Assembly (NCBI RefSeq): GCF_003013715.1
Contig: NC_072814.1
Span: forward strand, 62,001 to 126,000
Source of the DNA: Candidozyma auris
Taxonomy: Eukaryota; Ascomycota; Pichiomycetes; Serinales; Metschnikowiaceae
DNA length: 64,000 bases
Reading direction: 5' to 3'
Below are positions 52,836-63,791 of this stretch, piece by piece. The notes beneath the pieces were generated by a model that made no database searches, was not told where the DNA came from, and worked only from the letters and a program-made list of their open reading frames with translations. How positions within the stretch are numbered: the first letter of the stretch is position 1; every line of letters starts with the position of its first letter. A program made the position numbers and the translations under genes.

Positions 52836-53000
52836 CACCTTCCCAGTAGTCTTTGTTAGACAGGGTCCTACAAGCTGTATTCTGCACAAAGACTAGCGTG
52901 CGGTGTAAACAGCAAAAGTCGAGGGATTTGCGCCGGTTTCTCCGCAGCACTACTTATTGGGCTCAGTTTATCACTTGAACAAAATTGATCTCTAAACAAG

Positions 53001-54785
53001 ATGGTCGCAACCGAGCAAGCTTTCTTAAAAGCGAAGTTGTTTGGGCAGCCTTACATTCCGACTGACTTCAAGCAATTGGTATTCGTCACAGATATTCAAT
53101 TGAGACGCCTTTCCATCTATGCGAAAAGCAAGTTCCTCGAGCATTACCTTGATGATTCTAGCCAACCATGGGGTTACTTTGCATTACTAAGGGATATAGT
53201 ATTCGTATTTTGGGTCTATAGTTTCTTATACAGAGTCCTTCTCAATCTTTACGGCTACGGGTTGTTCGGTTGTTTCAAAAAGATAAAGCATTCGATCTCC
53301 AAATGGTTCTTTGGTATTGTGATGTCGCTCCCTCCAATCAAAGCAAAAGTTGACAGGGAATTGCAAACCACTGCGGTGAAAATGGAAGAGATGATTATCA
53401 AGAATGACGACTCATTGCTCCAGTTTCCGGAATTACCGAAAGTGGGAATGCACAAGGATGTGGTGATCCAAGAAGTGTCTCTCACCGAGAAAACTTTGGC
53501 TCAGGATGATTGGCACGATGGTAAATACACCGGAGGCGTGTATCATGGAGGAGACGAATTGCTTAAGTTGCAGGCTAAGGCTTATGAGATTTACAGTGTC
53601 GCTAACCAGCTTCACCCAGACATCTTCCCAGGAATCAGAAAGATGGAGGCTGAAGTTGTGTCTATGATATTAAAAATTTTCAACGCCCCAGACACAGGTT
53701 GTGGGTGCTCAACTTCTGGAGGCACTGAGTCTCTTTTGCTCACAGGGTTGGCTGCTAGAGAATTTGGACGCAGAAGGAAGGGCATCAAGAATCCTGAAGT
53801 GATTGCACCCATAACCGTGCATGCTGGTATCGATAAGGCATGTTACTATTTTGGCATGAAGCTTCATAAAGTTGATGTGGATCCCAAGACTTACCAGGTG
53901 GATATCAAGAAAGTCAGGCGTTTGATTAACAAAAACACTGTCTTGCTAGTTGGTTCCGCACCAAACTATCCTCATGGTATCATTGACGATATTGAGGCGT
54001 TATCAGACTTGGCGATCAAACACAACATTCTTCTTCATGTCGACGCTTGTCTAGGCTCCTTCCTTGTGACATACCTCGAGAAGTCAGGAATCCATGGCGA
54101 CACCAAACTCCCAATGTTTGACTTTAGGCTACCAGGCGTGACGTCCATCTCTTGCGATACTCACAAGTATGGCTTTGCGCCAAAAGGGTCCTCCGTTATA
54201 TTGTACAGAAACCCAGAAATCCGAAAGCATCAATACTACGTTGCTAGTGACTGGACTGGTGGGTTGTATGGATCGCCTACGCTTGCTGGATCGAGACCAG
54301 GCGCATTGATGGCCGGTTGTTGGGCGACCTTGGTGTACATTGGAGACCATGGGTACACTGAATCGTGCAAGGAGATAGTTGGAGCTAGTCTAAAACTCAA
54401 AGAGTCTTTGAAAACCAATGAAACCCTCTTGGAACACCTTGAAATTCTCGGTGACCCATTAGTGTCCGTGATTGCTTTTAAGGCTAAGAACCCGAATAAT
54501 GTGGATATCTATTCAATCGGAGACTTGCTTGGTAAACGTGGTTGGCATTTCGCAACCTTACAAAATCCACCAGCGTTGCATTTTGCGTTTACGCGTCTCA
54601 CTGTGCCTGTGGTGGATGACTTGATCGGTGACCTTATTGACGTTGTGACAACGGTTGCAAATTCCGATACCAAGGCACCTCCAGGAGACACTGCTGCTAT
54701 GTACGGTGTAGCCGGGAATGTTTCGACTGCAGGTGTAGCCGATCGTCTAATCGAAACATTCCTCGACGCACTTTACAAGCTATAA
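53001..54785 (+). CDS. DPL1: Dihydrosphingosine/sphingosine phosphate lyase
   Basis: The 594-residue PLP enzyme of the ER cleaves phosphorylated long-chain bases to a fatty aldehyde and phosphoethanolamine. An N-terminal membrane segment lies at about residues 65-90 (VFWVYSFLYRVLLNLYGYGL). The catalytic domain has GGTESLLL, HAGIDKACYYFG, LHVDACLGSFL, the PLP-binding Lys389 in CDTHKYGFAPKGSS, and DWTGGLYGSPTLAGSRPGAL. The length is close to the 589 residues of S. cerevisiae. The ATG at 53001 has no competitor. Confidence 0.95.
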   Translation: MVATEQAFLKAKLFGQPYIPTDFKQLVFVTDIQLRRLSIYAKSKFLEHYLDDSSQPWGYFALLRDIVFVFWVYSFLYRVLLNLYGYGLFGCFKKIKHSISKWFFGIVMSLPPIKAKVDRELQTTAVKMEEMIIKNDDSLLQFPELPKVGMHKDVVIQEVSLTEKTLAQDDWHDGKYTGGVYHGGDELLKLQAKAYEIYSVANQLHPDIFPGIRKMEAEVVSMILKIFNAPDTGCGCSTSGGTESLLLTGLAAREFGRRRKGIKNPEVIAPITVHAGIDKACYYFGMKLHKVDVDPKTYQVDIKKVRRLINKNTVLLVGSAPNYPHGIIDDIEALSDLAIKHNILLHVDACLGSFLVTYLEKSGIHGDTKLPMFDFRLPGVTSISCDTHKYGFAPKGSSVILYRNPEIRKHQYYVASDWTGGLYGSPTLAGSRPGALMAGCWATLVYIGDHGYTESCKEIVGASLKLKESLKTNETLLEHLEILGDPLVSVIAFKAKNPNNVDIYSIGDLLGKRGWHFATLQNPPALHFAFTRLTVPVVDDLIGDLIDVVTTVANSDTKAPPGDTAAMYGVAGNVSTAGVADRLIETFLDALYKL

Positions 54786-55081
54786 ATTGACGTTATTGCC
54801 GCCATTGGCCATGGGAATGATCTAACGGTCACACTGAATGCAAATATGCACAGGGCCGCTCAAGCTCATGGCTTCCACACCCCGCGCCTTGCCATGGATA
54901 CCTGACGTGCACACAAGACGATTTCTGCTCCAAAGAAGCAATTCTTTTTTCTTTAAGCGCGGTGATTCATCTTTGCATTGTCTTATCTAGGAGTATAAAA
55001 ATCCCAATTTATATACATATCTTCTTACACCAGCCGTATTTTCTTACAAATTCATACAACTAGACTCACATATACAGGGAT

Positions 55082-56092
55082 ATGATATCATGTTCGACGG
55101 CGTCAAGCATCTCCAGCTTCTTCAGCACAGTGTCTCTCATTAGTTGGGCCAGTGCTCAGCTTCCCCAAATTTACACCAACTATGTTAACAAATCAGCGGA
55201 AGGTATTTCGCCAGCTTTCCTTCTTCTATGGTTTTTGGGTGATTTCTTAAGCTTCACAAGCTGCTTACTCAACGAGTCGGTGCTCAAATTCCAAATCTAC
55301 CTCAGCTTGTTTTTCATATGCAACGACATCGTCTTGTGCTATCAGTACTACTACTACAATCATGTGTACAAAGTCATCGACGACAATTTGACTTTGTATA
55401 AGGAGGATGAAGCCGAACCCGTTACGCATCCCCAAGAGCATGGTGATGCTGCTTTGCATGACATATCGTCCACTATTCACATCAGGTCTCATATCCCGGA
55501 ACCCGAGGAACCTGACGAATGGCTGAGTCTCTCTCCTCCTTCAGATGGGTCTATCCCCAACAGTTACAACTCTACAGGGAACAAGAGACCGAGTATGGCA
55601 AAAGTGATCACATTGGGTACCATGGCGAATGCCGGAGTCAGTAACGCTTTGCCTATCAGCCAGCTGATGACTACAGCAGCAGCCATGATTTTAGCTTCTC
55701 AAGAAGACAAACCTCATGAGCATGGATTGCTTGCTCTTGTATTGGCCTGGGGCTGCACTGCAGTGTATGTGAGCTCACGGTGTCCCCAGCTCTACAAGAA
55801 CTATAGAAGGAAATCAGTGGAGGGAGTCTCCCCATTACTTTTCGGGGCAGCGCTCCTTGGGAATTTAGCTTACACGGTTTCGGTGCTCACAAGTTGTGAA
55901 TTTCTTCTTGCAACAGACAAATCGACATATTTTTGGCATCAGCTTCCCTACCTCATTGGTAGCTCCGGCACCATAGTATTCGATTTCGCATACTTCTACC
56001 AAAGACGCATCTACAGTAACTTACCTCATTACAGCACCGTGGTAGACCTACAGCCATGGCATAATATCGAGGAGTCTACACATGATGCCTAG
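55082..56092 (+). CDS. Vacuolar PQ-loop amino-acid transporter, YPQ/RTC2-like
   Basis: The 336-residue protein has seven predicted helices with two PQ loops: SAQLPQIYTNYVNKSAEGIS (residues about 22-42) and SSRCPQLYKNYRRKSVEGVS (about 237-257), separated by a hydrophilic loop (about residues 105-190). This is the pattern of Ypq1-3/Rtc2, cationic amino-acid exporters of the vacuole related to PQLC2. The exact paralogue cannot be assigned. GTATAAAA at 54993-55000 may be its TATA element. Confidence 0.88.
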   Translation: MISCSTASSISSFFSTVSLISWASAQLPQIYTNYVNKSAEGISPAFLLLWFLGDFLSFTSCLLNESVLKFQIYLSLFFICNDIVLCYQYYYYNHVYKVIDDNLTLYKEDEAEPVTHPQEHGDAALHDISSTIHIRSHIPEPEEPDEWLSLSPPSDGSIPNSYNSTGNKRPSMAKVITLGTMANAGVSNALPISQLMTTAAAMILASQEDKPHEHGLLALVLAWGCTAVYVSSRCPQLYKNYRRKSVEGVSPLLFGAALLGNLAYTVSVLTSCEFLLATDKSTYFWHQLPYLIGSSGTIVFDFAYFYQRRIYSNLPHYSTVVDLQPWHNIEESTHDA

Positions 56093-56201
56093 ATTGCATT
56101 ACATTAATTTATAGAGATATCCCTAGTCAGGTGCTGTAGAATAGGGTAGATTTTGATGGGAGTTGGTCACGTGATAAGATTGTCTCGTTTGGCACTTTTT
56201 C

Positions 56202-58499
56202 ATGTACCAGACTGCAACTTCACCTCAAACGTTAATAGAGCACAGAACCCCAATGCTTAATAGATTTCCGGCAACCTTGGCTCTACGGCGTGCTTCCCTA
56301 ACTGCCAATCGTCATGTGCCGCGTATTACCAAAAGAACATTACTAGCGAATCCTTCCCTAGATGCCGATATCTACTCAAAGCTGAAAAACGAGCTGGAAT
56401 TCACCAAATTTAAACCTGATACATATCCTAATCCTCTATTCAAGTTTAACACTGACGAACTTCTAGAGTTAGGGGAGGAGGATCTCACACACCTCTCGAA
56501 GTTACCATATAAAAGTCTATCAGAGACGGATAATTTCTGCTTTAACGTGATTCGAATTGTTCATGAAAACATCATAAAAAATCCGCCAGTTGCAAAGAGA
56601 TTCCTTGCGTGCTTAACTGATCCAAAACTTCGCCAAGTCGTTGTGAGCTGTCTTAAAGAATACTATAAAAGTAACAGACTACGAGAATCCATTCTACAAT
56701 TCATCATAGATCCAGACAATCCAGAGACGAGGAGAAGCATATTCGCAAATATTGAAAGCATTATCTTCCATCCTTCAACTCCAGAGGAGGAAAAACTGGT
56801 TCTTCTAATAAATTATATGAGAAAGTTGGCCCAGTGCTCATCCCCCAACGAGACAGCTTTTTTGTTACATGACAAGACAGCAAATGCAATAATGAATCTT
56901 ACGACTGACGACCAAAAGACTGAATTGTACTCATATTTCTTGCATATCAACATGAAGTTTTTTGACATGACTCTATTTGAGAAGTACAAAACATCCCTTT
57001 TGTACGGCTCCAATCTCCGCAGATTGGTTGCAAAAACCGGCATCATTGACCCCAAATGGCATCATACCAATAAGCATCATTATTCCGAAGAGCATAAGCA
57101 AAAGATGGTTCACTTTTTCACATTTAACGATCTACGATTGTTCACCTCACAAGCAATCGAATCAAAAGATTTACTTGCAGCCAACATGTACCTAGATCTA
57201 CTAGTCAAGAAACTCGAGATTCTTCCGAAGTCATTATCCACAGCAGACCATAAAAAGAGGGTTCTGAATATGTTACAGACTCTTCTTCAGTACTCAATGG
57301 TATTCCAGGGTCCTGAGCAATGCATCAAATTTCTTCACTACATGCCAAAAGCCGGCTTGGACCTACGACCAGCAACCATGCTTCGGGTTCTTTCTCAATT
57401 AAGAAGAGAGATGTGCTACGATGAGGCCCTTTTCCTCATCAATAATCTTCACAGCTGTGAACTATTGCCAAATCAGAGAGAAGTCTTGGTAAATGAAATT
57501 ATTGGTGTAATTTCTAGTAAGTTCGCAGCTCACCCCAAGATCGTGCTTGCCTATTATGCGTCTATGTTTAATAGAAAACAGGACGAAGCCCTTCATTTAC
57601 TTGACAAATTGGGGGTTTTGCAATTGATACACGGAAAAGACTTCCTGAATAAAAAGTTTACTGAGATTCCAAGAGCAGATATTCATCAGGACCTCAAAGG
57701 CTGCTCATTGAGACACTCCCATATCCATAATATGTATTACGTTGCATTGAAGAAGATGAAATCCGAGATGAGAACGCCAGAGCTTATAAAGTGTCTTTAT
57801 GACAAGTACATGACAGAAGTCAGGTGCTCGGATCAATCCAGCCCACTTCATGAATCGAACATAGATGAGAGCATTGTTTGTTTGCTCGTTGAGTATTTGC
57901 TCAAGATATCACCTGGATCGGTGGACATGGATTTGGGGAAGGACAAGCGTAAATTCGAAACGGCGAAGGAGATCAGTCAGGATTTCTTTGATAAGATTGG
58001 TCTAGTTAGAGAAAAAAAGAAGGTGTACTTGCTTGAGATGCTCATCAGCTCTGCGCTCCTCCAGCATAATGACTATACATTTGCTGCCTCCATGCTCAAG
58101 TTCTCTAAAGACATGAAAATGGCAACCACATTTAATCAGATCTATCCCTTCATCATGTACCACTATGTGCGTGGTGAGACTTCTAAAGCAGAGGCCTGGT
58201 ACAATCTTATGGTCAAAGAAGGAGTGAAAAATAAGTCGGTTGCAAGCGACCGTTTGATTACTATTGCAAAAGAATGTGGGTGGGCTACAATAGGCACCTC
58301 TTATAAAAGAGCCGTCACTAAGAGGAACAAGAGGGAACGCCGAGAGCTTGCGCAATTAAACAAGAACCGACTTCAAAGTCTCGCACGAAACAATCTTGCC
58401 GATCAAAGTTCACACCCCAGCAATCTTCTTCGTGAGTTGAGTGCGATCATTGGTGCGAACCCAGTGTCAACCACGGACACAGAAGATTCCTCACTGTAA
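56202..58499 (+). CDS. Mitochondrial translation factor, ATP22-like
   Basis: The 765-residue helical-repeat protein has an Arg-rich N-terminus suited to mitochondrial import, particularly from the second ATG at 56253 (MLNRFPATLALRRASL). The C-terminal part IMYHYVRGETSKAEAWYN and RLITIAKECGWATIGTSY resembles the end of S. cerevisiae Atp22, which activates translation of mitochondrial ATP6 mRNA. The rest is too diverged to confirm. Alternatives are other PPR-like mitochondrial factors. The basic, Asn-rich tail (KRNKRERREL) is notable. Confidence 0.55.
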   Translation: MYQTATSPQTLIEHRTPMLNRFPATLALRRASLTANRHVPRITKRTLLANPSLDADIYSKLKNELEFTKFKPDTYPNPLFKFNTDELLELGEEDLTHLSKLPYKSLSETDNFCFNVIRIVHENIIKNPPVAKRFLACLTDPKLRQVVVSCLKEYYKSNRLRESILQFIIDPDNPETRRSIFANIESIIFHPSTPEEEKLVLLINYMRKLAQCSSPNETAFLLHDKTANAIMNLTTDDQKTELYSYFLHINMKFFDMTLFEKYKTSLLYGSNLRRLVAKTGIIDPKWHHTNKHHYSEEHKQKMVHFFTFNDLRLFTSQAIESKDLLAANMYLDLLVKKLEILPKSLSTADHKKRVLNMLQTLLQYSMVFQGPEQCIKFLHYMPKAGLDLRPATMLRVLSQLRREMCYDEALFLINNLHSCELLPNQREVLVNEIIGVISSKFAAHPKIVLAYYASMFNRKQDEALHLLDKLGVLQLIHGKDFLNKKFTEIPRADIHQDLKGCSLRHSHIHNMYYVALKKMKSEMRTPELIKCLYDKYMTEVRCSDQSSPLHESNIDESIVCLLVEYLLKISPGSVDMDLGKDKRKFETAKEISQDFFDKIGLVREKKKVYLLEMLISSALLQHNDYTFAASMLKFSKDMKMATTFNQIYPFIMYHYVRGETSKAEAWYNLMVKEGVKNKSVASDRLITIAKECGWATIGTSYKRAVTKRNKRERRELAQLNKNRLQSLARNNLADQSSHPSNLLRELSAIIGANPVSTTDTEDSSL

Positions 58500-58632
58500 C
58501 CTCTGTGCGAATTGTTTACATTTACTCCTCTTTGGGAAATTTGCAAACATTAGCCATCAGTATTCCTATCTGATACATATCAAGATCACCTACAACTAAA
58601 TACAATCTCACTATCTCAATAATAACGTTATT

Positions 58633-61383
58633 ATGACGGAAGACCTAGCTACTATGCATAGGTCTCTGGCTCTACCCTCGTCCCCAGATCGTATTGATAT
58701 AAACTTGAGGACTCCGCCGTCGAGAATTCACCACGATATATTACAACAAGAAGCAAAAACACCCACAGACCCGGTCGACTACCTAGATTCCAAAAAAAAA
58801 TTTGAGTCGATTGTAGAACATGTGAATAGAACACTTCAGCAATTAAGCGAGGTGTACACTGAGATCGGGTACTCAAATAGAGAGATTAACCAACGACAAG
58901 CGGAGGTCTTCCTGACAATCGACGAAACTATCAAATCCATTAATAGCAATGCACTCAGAGAAAAGGATATGCTTCAGAATGAATGTGAATGGCTCCGGCA
59001 GCAGATCAGGTTCATGCTTGCTACACTCGATGACGGTATGGGGGAAAGAACATTGAGATTGAGCAGTCGAGGTGTTGTGTTTGAGGATGATATGATGTAT
59101 GCTACAGGCTACCGCGAAGATATGAAAGAGAAGGTCAGTGGTTTCAATCCTCTTCGTCAAGAACCAACGTTTGACAAGGTAGATGACATGATGAATGACG
59201 ACTACTCCATGCAGCAGCAGTACGATTACATGACGATGAATATTCCCCAACTCACTCTACTACAAACAAAATCGTCATTAAACAGCATATTTTTAGAGGT
59301 TTTGAAGGCATTTGTCAAGATTTTTCGCAAATTCGCCGACCTAAGCTACCAGTATTGGGAAAACATGGAGCTCATAGGCACAGACCCCACAAAAAATACT
59401 AGCTTTGCGAACCAACTACCGTCTAAGAATGAGGCGGAGGAGTATTTGAGGCTTACAGAAGATTTTGAGGCCACCATGAAACAACTTCATCTTACTGATC
59501 AGCTACTGAAAGCACCTTTCCCAAGACCGAATGATATTGGAGACGACAACAAGGCATATGTCATTTCGAGTCCCACAAAGAATAAGGTGCGAGATCTAGC
59601 AAGAAATCGGGATGACTTCGCGGATACTTCCACTATTTCCAGCTCTTCCCCTGACGAGAGTATGAGTCACCTCAGAGAACTCAACGGCAAGCTAATAACA
59701 GCGCTACGAAACCTTCGAGTCATCAAGTTGAATTCCCAAATTCTTCTGAAGCTACATAGCGAGGTTGAGCAATCTAAGGCAGATGTCACGACTAGGGCTG
59801 TTGAACTAAAAGACCTTGTGAATCAGTGTCTTGATATTATCGTCATATTACTGCTAGAGGATGCTGATCTAATAAAAGTTCAAGAAAGATTCATTCTTAC
59901 AAAAAGCGATGAGTATGCGAAGGAGGGACCATTTGATTCTGAGGCTTTGAGGCTCATTGAGAGCGATGTTCTTGCGTTCGGGCTAGAATATTCGAAGCTA
60001 CTCTACCTCAAAAAGTTTGCAAGCACTTTGGTACATCTTAAGGAGTCGAAACAAAAGAAATGGAACTACTACATGTCTGCATGTCTGCGTCTATGGGATA
60101 AACTATGTGAATCACAACAGTTTATATCCCGCTTCAAAGAGGAGAATTCATCCCTCAGTGATAAGTCTTTGCTCAATCTCAAGATGGAGCTCAACCGACT
60201 ATTTATCAAGCGTTCAGAGTTCATTGGTAGCTTCATAATTGATGCGCAGAAGGAAATTGCAGAGTATCAATCCTTACTTCTTTACTCAGAAGCTCAAAAA
60301 CGAGCATTTGAGTTTTGTGATTACAAGGTGGATGATGAAACTGATGACAAAGAGCAGATTCTCAACCTTCATGAGGCCGAGCTCAACAGACTTAAAGAAG
60401 AGTATGAGTCGAAGCGTCTTATTCTTGAGCTCTACAAGGAACTAAATGAGTACCTCGATGATCAGAAATTTTTAGAAGAGTCTTCAAAGGATTCATCACG
60501 CCTTCTTCAAAAGGACTCGTGTAAAATTTTGATGAAGGAGGAGAGAATACGAAAGTCTATAAACCGAAACTTGCCGAGAGTTCTCAAAACTCTCAAGGAT
60601 GAAGTTGTGAAGTTTAACAAAGAGATGATATCACAAGACAAAAAGCCTTTTTTCGTTGGAGGACAAGACTTGTACGAAAAGCTCCTTTCTATTGAGTCTC
60701 ATTGTTCCTCTCAAAAACGCCCGAAGATCTCTCGGGGAGTTTCACCTAAAAAGTCGTCTGTTTCTCCGAAGAAGTCTGAGCCTACAAACAGATTGCGCTC
60801 ACCTATCAAGGTCGTTAAAGAACCTTCTCAAAGAAGAAAATCTCCACTCACTGGCTTGGGTCGTCATCCGAGATCTATCAACTCAACGAACAAGCCTAGC
60901 AATAGCTGGCCACATCCTTCTACAAACTCGCCCGAGATACAAACTAAATCTCCTGAGCATGCTTCTCATATATCTTCATTCTTAAGTCCACAAAAGAATA
61001 CTACATTGTCAACATTTCACAATCACTCGCAATTGCCACCATTACACTCACCTTTGAATCCTGAGGCATCTTCGTTGATGAATTTCAGTCCGTCTGACAG
61101 TACCCTTTACTCCATGTGCTCCCGAGTATCGCCTTTGAAAGACAAGAATACCAGTGCAAGGACTGAGTTTTCATCAACGAAAACGGAAACACACATCGAG
61201 GGCAAAGAAAATGATTATTCGTCTAATGATGACTTAAAAATGAAATTGGACCGAAGAATAAGCACACACAGCCTTGCAAACTCTACAATTATCAGTGGTG
61301 TCAATGAGGATTGGAAAGAGCAAAGACTCCGCGATATACGGAATCGTAATGACGAATTACATGGAACAAGCCACATGCCATGA
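58633..61383 (+). CDS. ASE1: Microtubule bundling protein, ASE1/PRC1/MAP65 family
   Basis: The 916-residue protein cross-links antiparallel microtubules in the spindle midzone. Long coiled coils run from about residues 55-120 and 480-680. The MAP65 core includes LWDKLCESQQFISRF, NLKMELNRLFIKRSEFI, HEAELNRLKEEYESKRLILEL and KDSCKILMKEERIRKSINRNLPRVLKTL. The C-terminal about 220 residues are basic, disordered and full of Ser-Pro sites (SPKK, SPIK, SPLTG), likely CDK targets. A KEN box is at residues 858-860 (GKENDY), which fits APC/C-driven destruction of Ase1 at mitotic exit. The length is close to the 885 residues of S. cerevisiae. Confidence 0.92.
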   Translation: MTEDLATMHRSLALPSSPDRIDINLRTPPSRIHHDILQQEAKTPTDPVDYLDSKKKFESIVEHVNRTLQQLSEVYTEIGYSNREINQRQAEVFLTIDETIKSINSNALREKDMLQNECEWLRQQIRFMLATLDDGMGERTLRLSSRGVVFEDDMMYATGYREDMKEKVSGFNPLRQEPTFDKVDDMMNDDYSMQQQYDYMTMNIPQLTLLQTKSSLNSIFLEVLKAFVKIFRKFADLSYQYWENMELIGTDPTKNTSFANQLPSKNEAEEYLRLTEDFEATMKQLHLTDQLLKAPFPRPNDIGDDNKAYVISSPTKNKVRDLARNRDDFADTSTISSSSPDESMSHLRELNGKLITALRNLRVIKLNSQILLKLHSEVEQSKADVTTRAVELKDLVNQCLDIIVILLLEDADLIKVQERFILTKSDEYAKEGPFDSEALRLIESDVLAFGLEYSKLLYLKKFASTLVHLKESKQKKWNYYMSACLRLWDKLCESQQFISRFKEENSSLSDKSLLNLKMELNRLFIKRSEFIGSFIIDAQKEIAEYQSLLLYSEAQKRAFEFCDYKVDDETDDKEQILNLHEAELNRLKEEYESKRLILELYKELNEYLDDQKFLEESSKDSSRLLQKDSCKILMKEERIRKSINRNLPRVLKTLKDEVVKFNKEMISQDKKPFFVGGQDLYEKLLSIESHCSSQKRPKISRGVSPKKSSVSPKKSEPTNRLRSPIKVVKEPSQRRKSPLTGLGRHPRSINSTNKPSNSWPHPSTNSPEIQTKSPEHASHISSFLSPQKNTTLSTFHNHSQLPPLHSPLNPEASSLMNFSPSDSTLYSMCSRVSPLKDKNTSARTEFSSTKTETHIEGKENDYSSNDDLKMKLDRRISTHSLANSTIISGVNEDWKEQRLRDIRNRNDELHGTSHMP

Positions 61384-61511
61384 TAATAAATTATACCTTT
61401 CACTTCATCAAGGCCAAGCCTTTTCTGTATACTTAGAAGAATTTAATGGGATATGTTACATTATCATGAAAACCGTAAAGCAACTTACAATGCACCTTCG
61501 GGGACTCCGAA

Positions 61512-63485
61512 TCAGTATCCCACAACTCGCTTCTTTTTGTCCGACTTCTTGTTCTTCTTGTGATGTTTTTTGCTGCCTTTTCCAAGAACATCACCCTTGT
61601 GGAAAGGAGAATCCATTTTCGCCTGGACGTTGTTCATCTGGAAGAATTCTCTGTCCAAGTCATCAGCAGCACTCTCCAACGCCGCCTGCCTACCACCATA
61701 GAAATGTGTAGTTGCACCTGCATTAGACTGTCCTGTGACTTTCAGGTTGTTATCACTAGACACATGCATCGAAAAGTTTAATTTTTCGAGATCTTTAGCG
61801 AGGTCAAACTCATCGAAGTCCAAGTTCTTTGACACCAACGCGGTTCTTATTTGCTGCTGTCTGGTTTCGGGTAGAGTGTGCACTGTGTAAAGTTCTTTGT
61901 TGAACTCTCTAGACTCCTCAAGTCCGGGATTCTCCCAAAGATCATCACCGATCTTCTTTGGAGGTGGATTAATGTAAAGCAATTTTCCATTCACATAGTC
62001 TTTCAAAATATATCTTGAAGCCCTTGACTCATCAGCGCTACCAAAACCTTGCGTCATGTACCCTCTAGCTCTCGCATATGCATTCAAAAGCTCACGGGCG
62101 GTAGGATATTCTCCATTACCACCATCATCTTTGCTTTGAATGGGGATATGGATACCGTACACCGCTTCAAGATAAAATTTTGGGATTCTTTGGCATACCA
62201 AAGATACAGGAGGAATGTGTTCCCTTAACTGATGAATAGGAAGTACACCGTTGCAAACCAACTCACCATTGGAATATGCAAAGTTGGGGAAGACCAAACC
62301 TGGACAGTCGCACAACACAACATCTGGAGACAAAACAATGGTTTGAAAATGTTTAGTCTTACCTGGAGTGGCCGATACAGACACCTTTTTGGAACCAACT
62401 AATGCGTTGATAGTAGAAGACTTACCCACATTAGGATAACCAACAAGACCAATCTGAAGCTTACGGTCTGGATTCTCATCTGTTTGTTGGAATTGAGGTG
62501 CCGCAGAAAGAAATAGGCTCTCTAATTCCTCTATCTTTAGGATTTTGATGTCAGAGTCTATTTCCTCACTTCCATCTTCAAAACCTGATTGCACTTTCGA
62601 ACCTGACTCCGCGTTGCTGAGAGCCTCCTCCTCTTCATTCTCTTTCTCCAAAAGAGCATTTGCATTTGCAGCAGAGAAGAAGACGTATTTGATTTTCTTT
62701 TCGTTTAAGTAATTCGCCCACTCCTTTCTCTGTTTTCTAGTAAGTAAATCAGCCTTATTAATTAGAAGCAAATTCTTCTTCTCTTTGTTCTCCTCTGGCT
62801 TACTCAAAGACTCAACGTAGTTTTCCAAGTCAACTGATCTGAAAAAGAGGGGACTTCTGGCATCCACAATCTGCACAATCAAATCACATCTCTCCACCAC
62901 TCTCCATAACTGTCTCCAAACTTCGATGTTTCTTTCGAATGGCGTCAACAATAAATCATGATTCTCAGACAATGCAGCAAGTTGGCGTCTCCAGTCCAAA
63001 AAGGCAAGATTTTCCTGTCTCTCGATTTCTAATCGCAGCTGATTCTTGGTCCATTTCGGTCTTTTGGGTATTATCAACTTATTCTCGAAGAGCTGGTGTT
63101 TCTTCCTGATTTCATCGGTCTCTTCTTGACTGAGAAGGCCAGACTGGTTTACCAAAGATGTGTTTCCCACTTTGATAATCTTGACTTGAGAGTTCTTCTC
63201 AGCTGTGAAGTCAGCATCAGCCAATTCCGCCGTGTTCAAGAACTCATCTAAGGAATTCTCTTGAGTAACAGAGCGCATCTTTACCCAGCCAGCCTGCTTC
63301 TTATCTGTGGTAAATCTCATCTCACCATCAGGCAAGAATTCGATAGCATTTTCCTGTTTCCTTTGATTGGCAATGGTTCTACCTAAACCAATAAGATTTT
63401 TGTTCTTATGATGAACAGGTTTTGGGCCCTTTGGAGCCTTCCACTTTTTTGGCTCTGGATGCAAAGACACTTTATTTCCCTCCAT
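61512..63485 (-). CDS. LSG1: Large-subunit GTPase, Nmd3 release factor
   Basis: The 657-residue protein is a circularly permuted GTPase: G4 (LLLINKADLL, about residue 240) precedes G1 (GYPNVGKSSTINALVG, about residue 349), then TPGKTKHFQT and DCPGLVFPN. It acts on cytoplasmic pre-60S particles to release Nmd3. Other landmarks are GLGRTIANQRKQ near the N-terminus, VERCDLIVQIVDARSPLFF, and a Lys-rich C-terminus (HHKKNKKSDKKKR). The start is ATG 63485. The longer frame begins at TTG. It converges on ASE1 and is followed upstream by SAR1 on the same strand. Confidence 0.95.
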   Translation of the reverse strand: MEGNKVSLHPEPKKWKAPKGPKPVHHKNKNLIGLGRTIANQRKQENAIEFLPDGEMRFTTDKKQAGWVKMRSVTQENSLDEFLNTAELADADFTAEKNSQVKIIKVGNTSLVNQSGLLSQEETDEIRKKHQLFENKLIIPKRPKWTKNQLRLEIERQENLAFLDWRRQLAALSENHDLLLTPFERNIEVWRQLWRVVERCDLIVQIVDARSPLFFRSVDLENYVESLSKPEENKEKKNLLLINKADLLTRKQRKEWANYLNEKKIKYVFFSAANANALLEKENEEEEALSNAESGSKVQSGFEDGSEEIDSDIKILKIEELESLFLSAAPQFQQTDENPDRKLQIGLVGYPNVGKSSTINALVGSKKVSVSATPGKTKHFQTIVLSPDVVLCDCPGLVFPNFAYSNGELVCNGVLPIHQLREHIPPVSLVCQRIPKFYLEAVYGIHIPIQSKDDGGNGEYPTARELLNAYARARGYMTQGFGSADESRASRYILKDYVNGKLLYINPPPKKIGDDLWENPGLEESREFNKELYTVHTLPETRQQQIRTALVSKNLDFDEFDLAKDLEKLNFSMHVSSDNNLKVTGQSNAGATTHFYGGRQAALESAADDLDREFFQMNNVQAKMDSPFHKGDVLGKGSKKHHKKNKKSDKKKRVVGY

Positions 63486-63791
63486 TGCCAAATAATTCAG
63501 TAGCAAGTTGATTTTCGCTTATTAAGGTAGCGATGAGGGCAGTCCACTTAGTTGCACATACAGGTGCGCAGGAGAGTAATGATAGAGATATCAAGATTTT
63601 AATTGACACAAACCAACTCATCATCCGTTAAAAAGAAGAAGAAGAATGTCTATAGAGAAATTCTGAGAAAGAATTATGGTCGGTCAAAGTTCAGATGACG
63701 TGCAGTTCACAATATGTAATTAAGGCGAGAAGAAAGATCATCCATAGAATCAATGAGTATATTGTCCGATGGTCTGGCAGTCTCAATCAGC

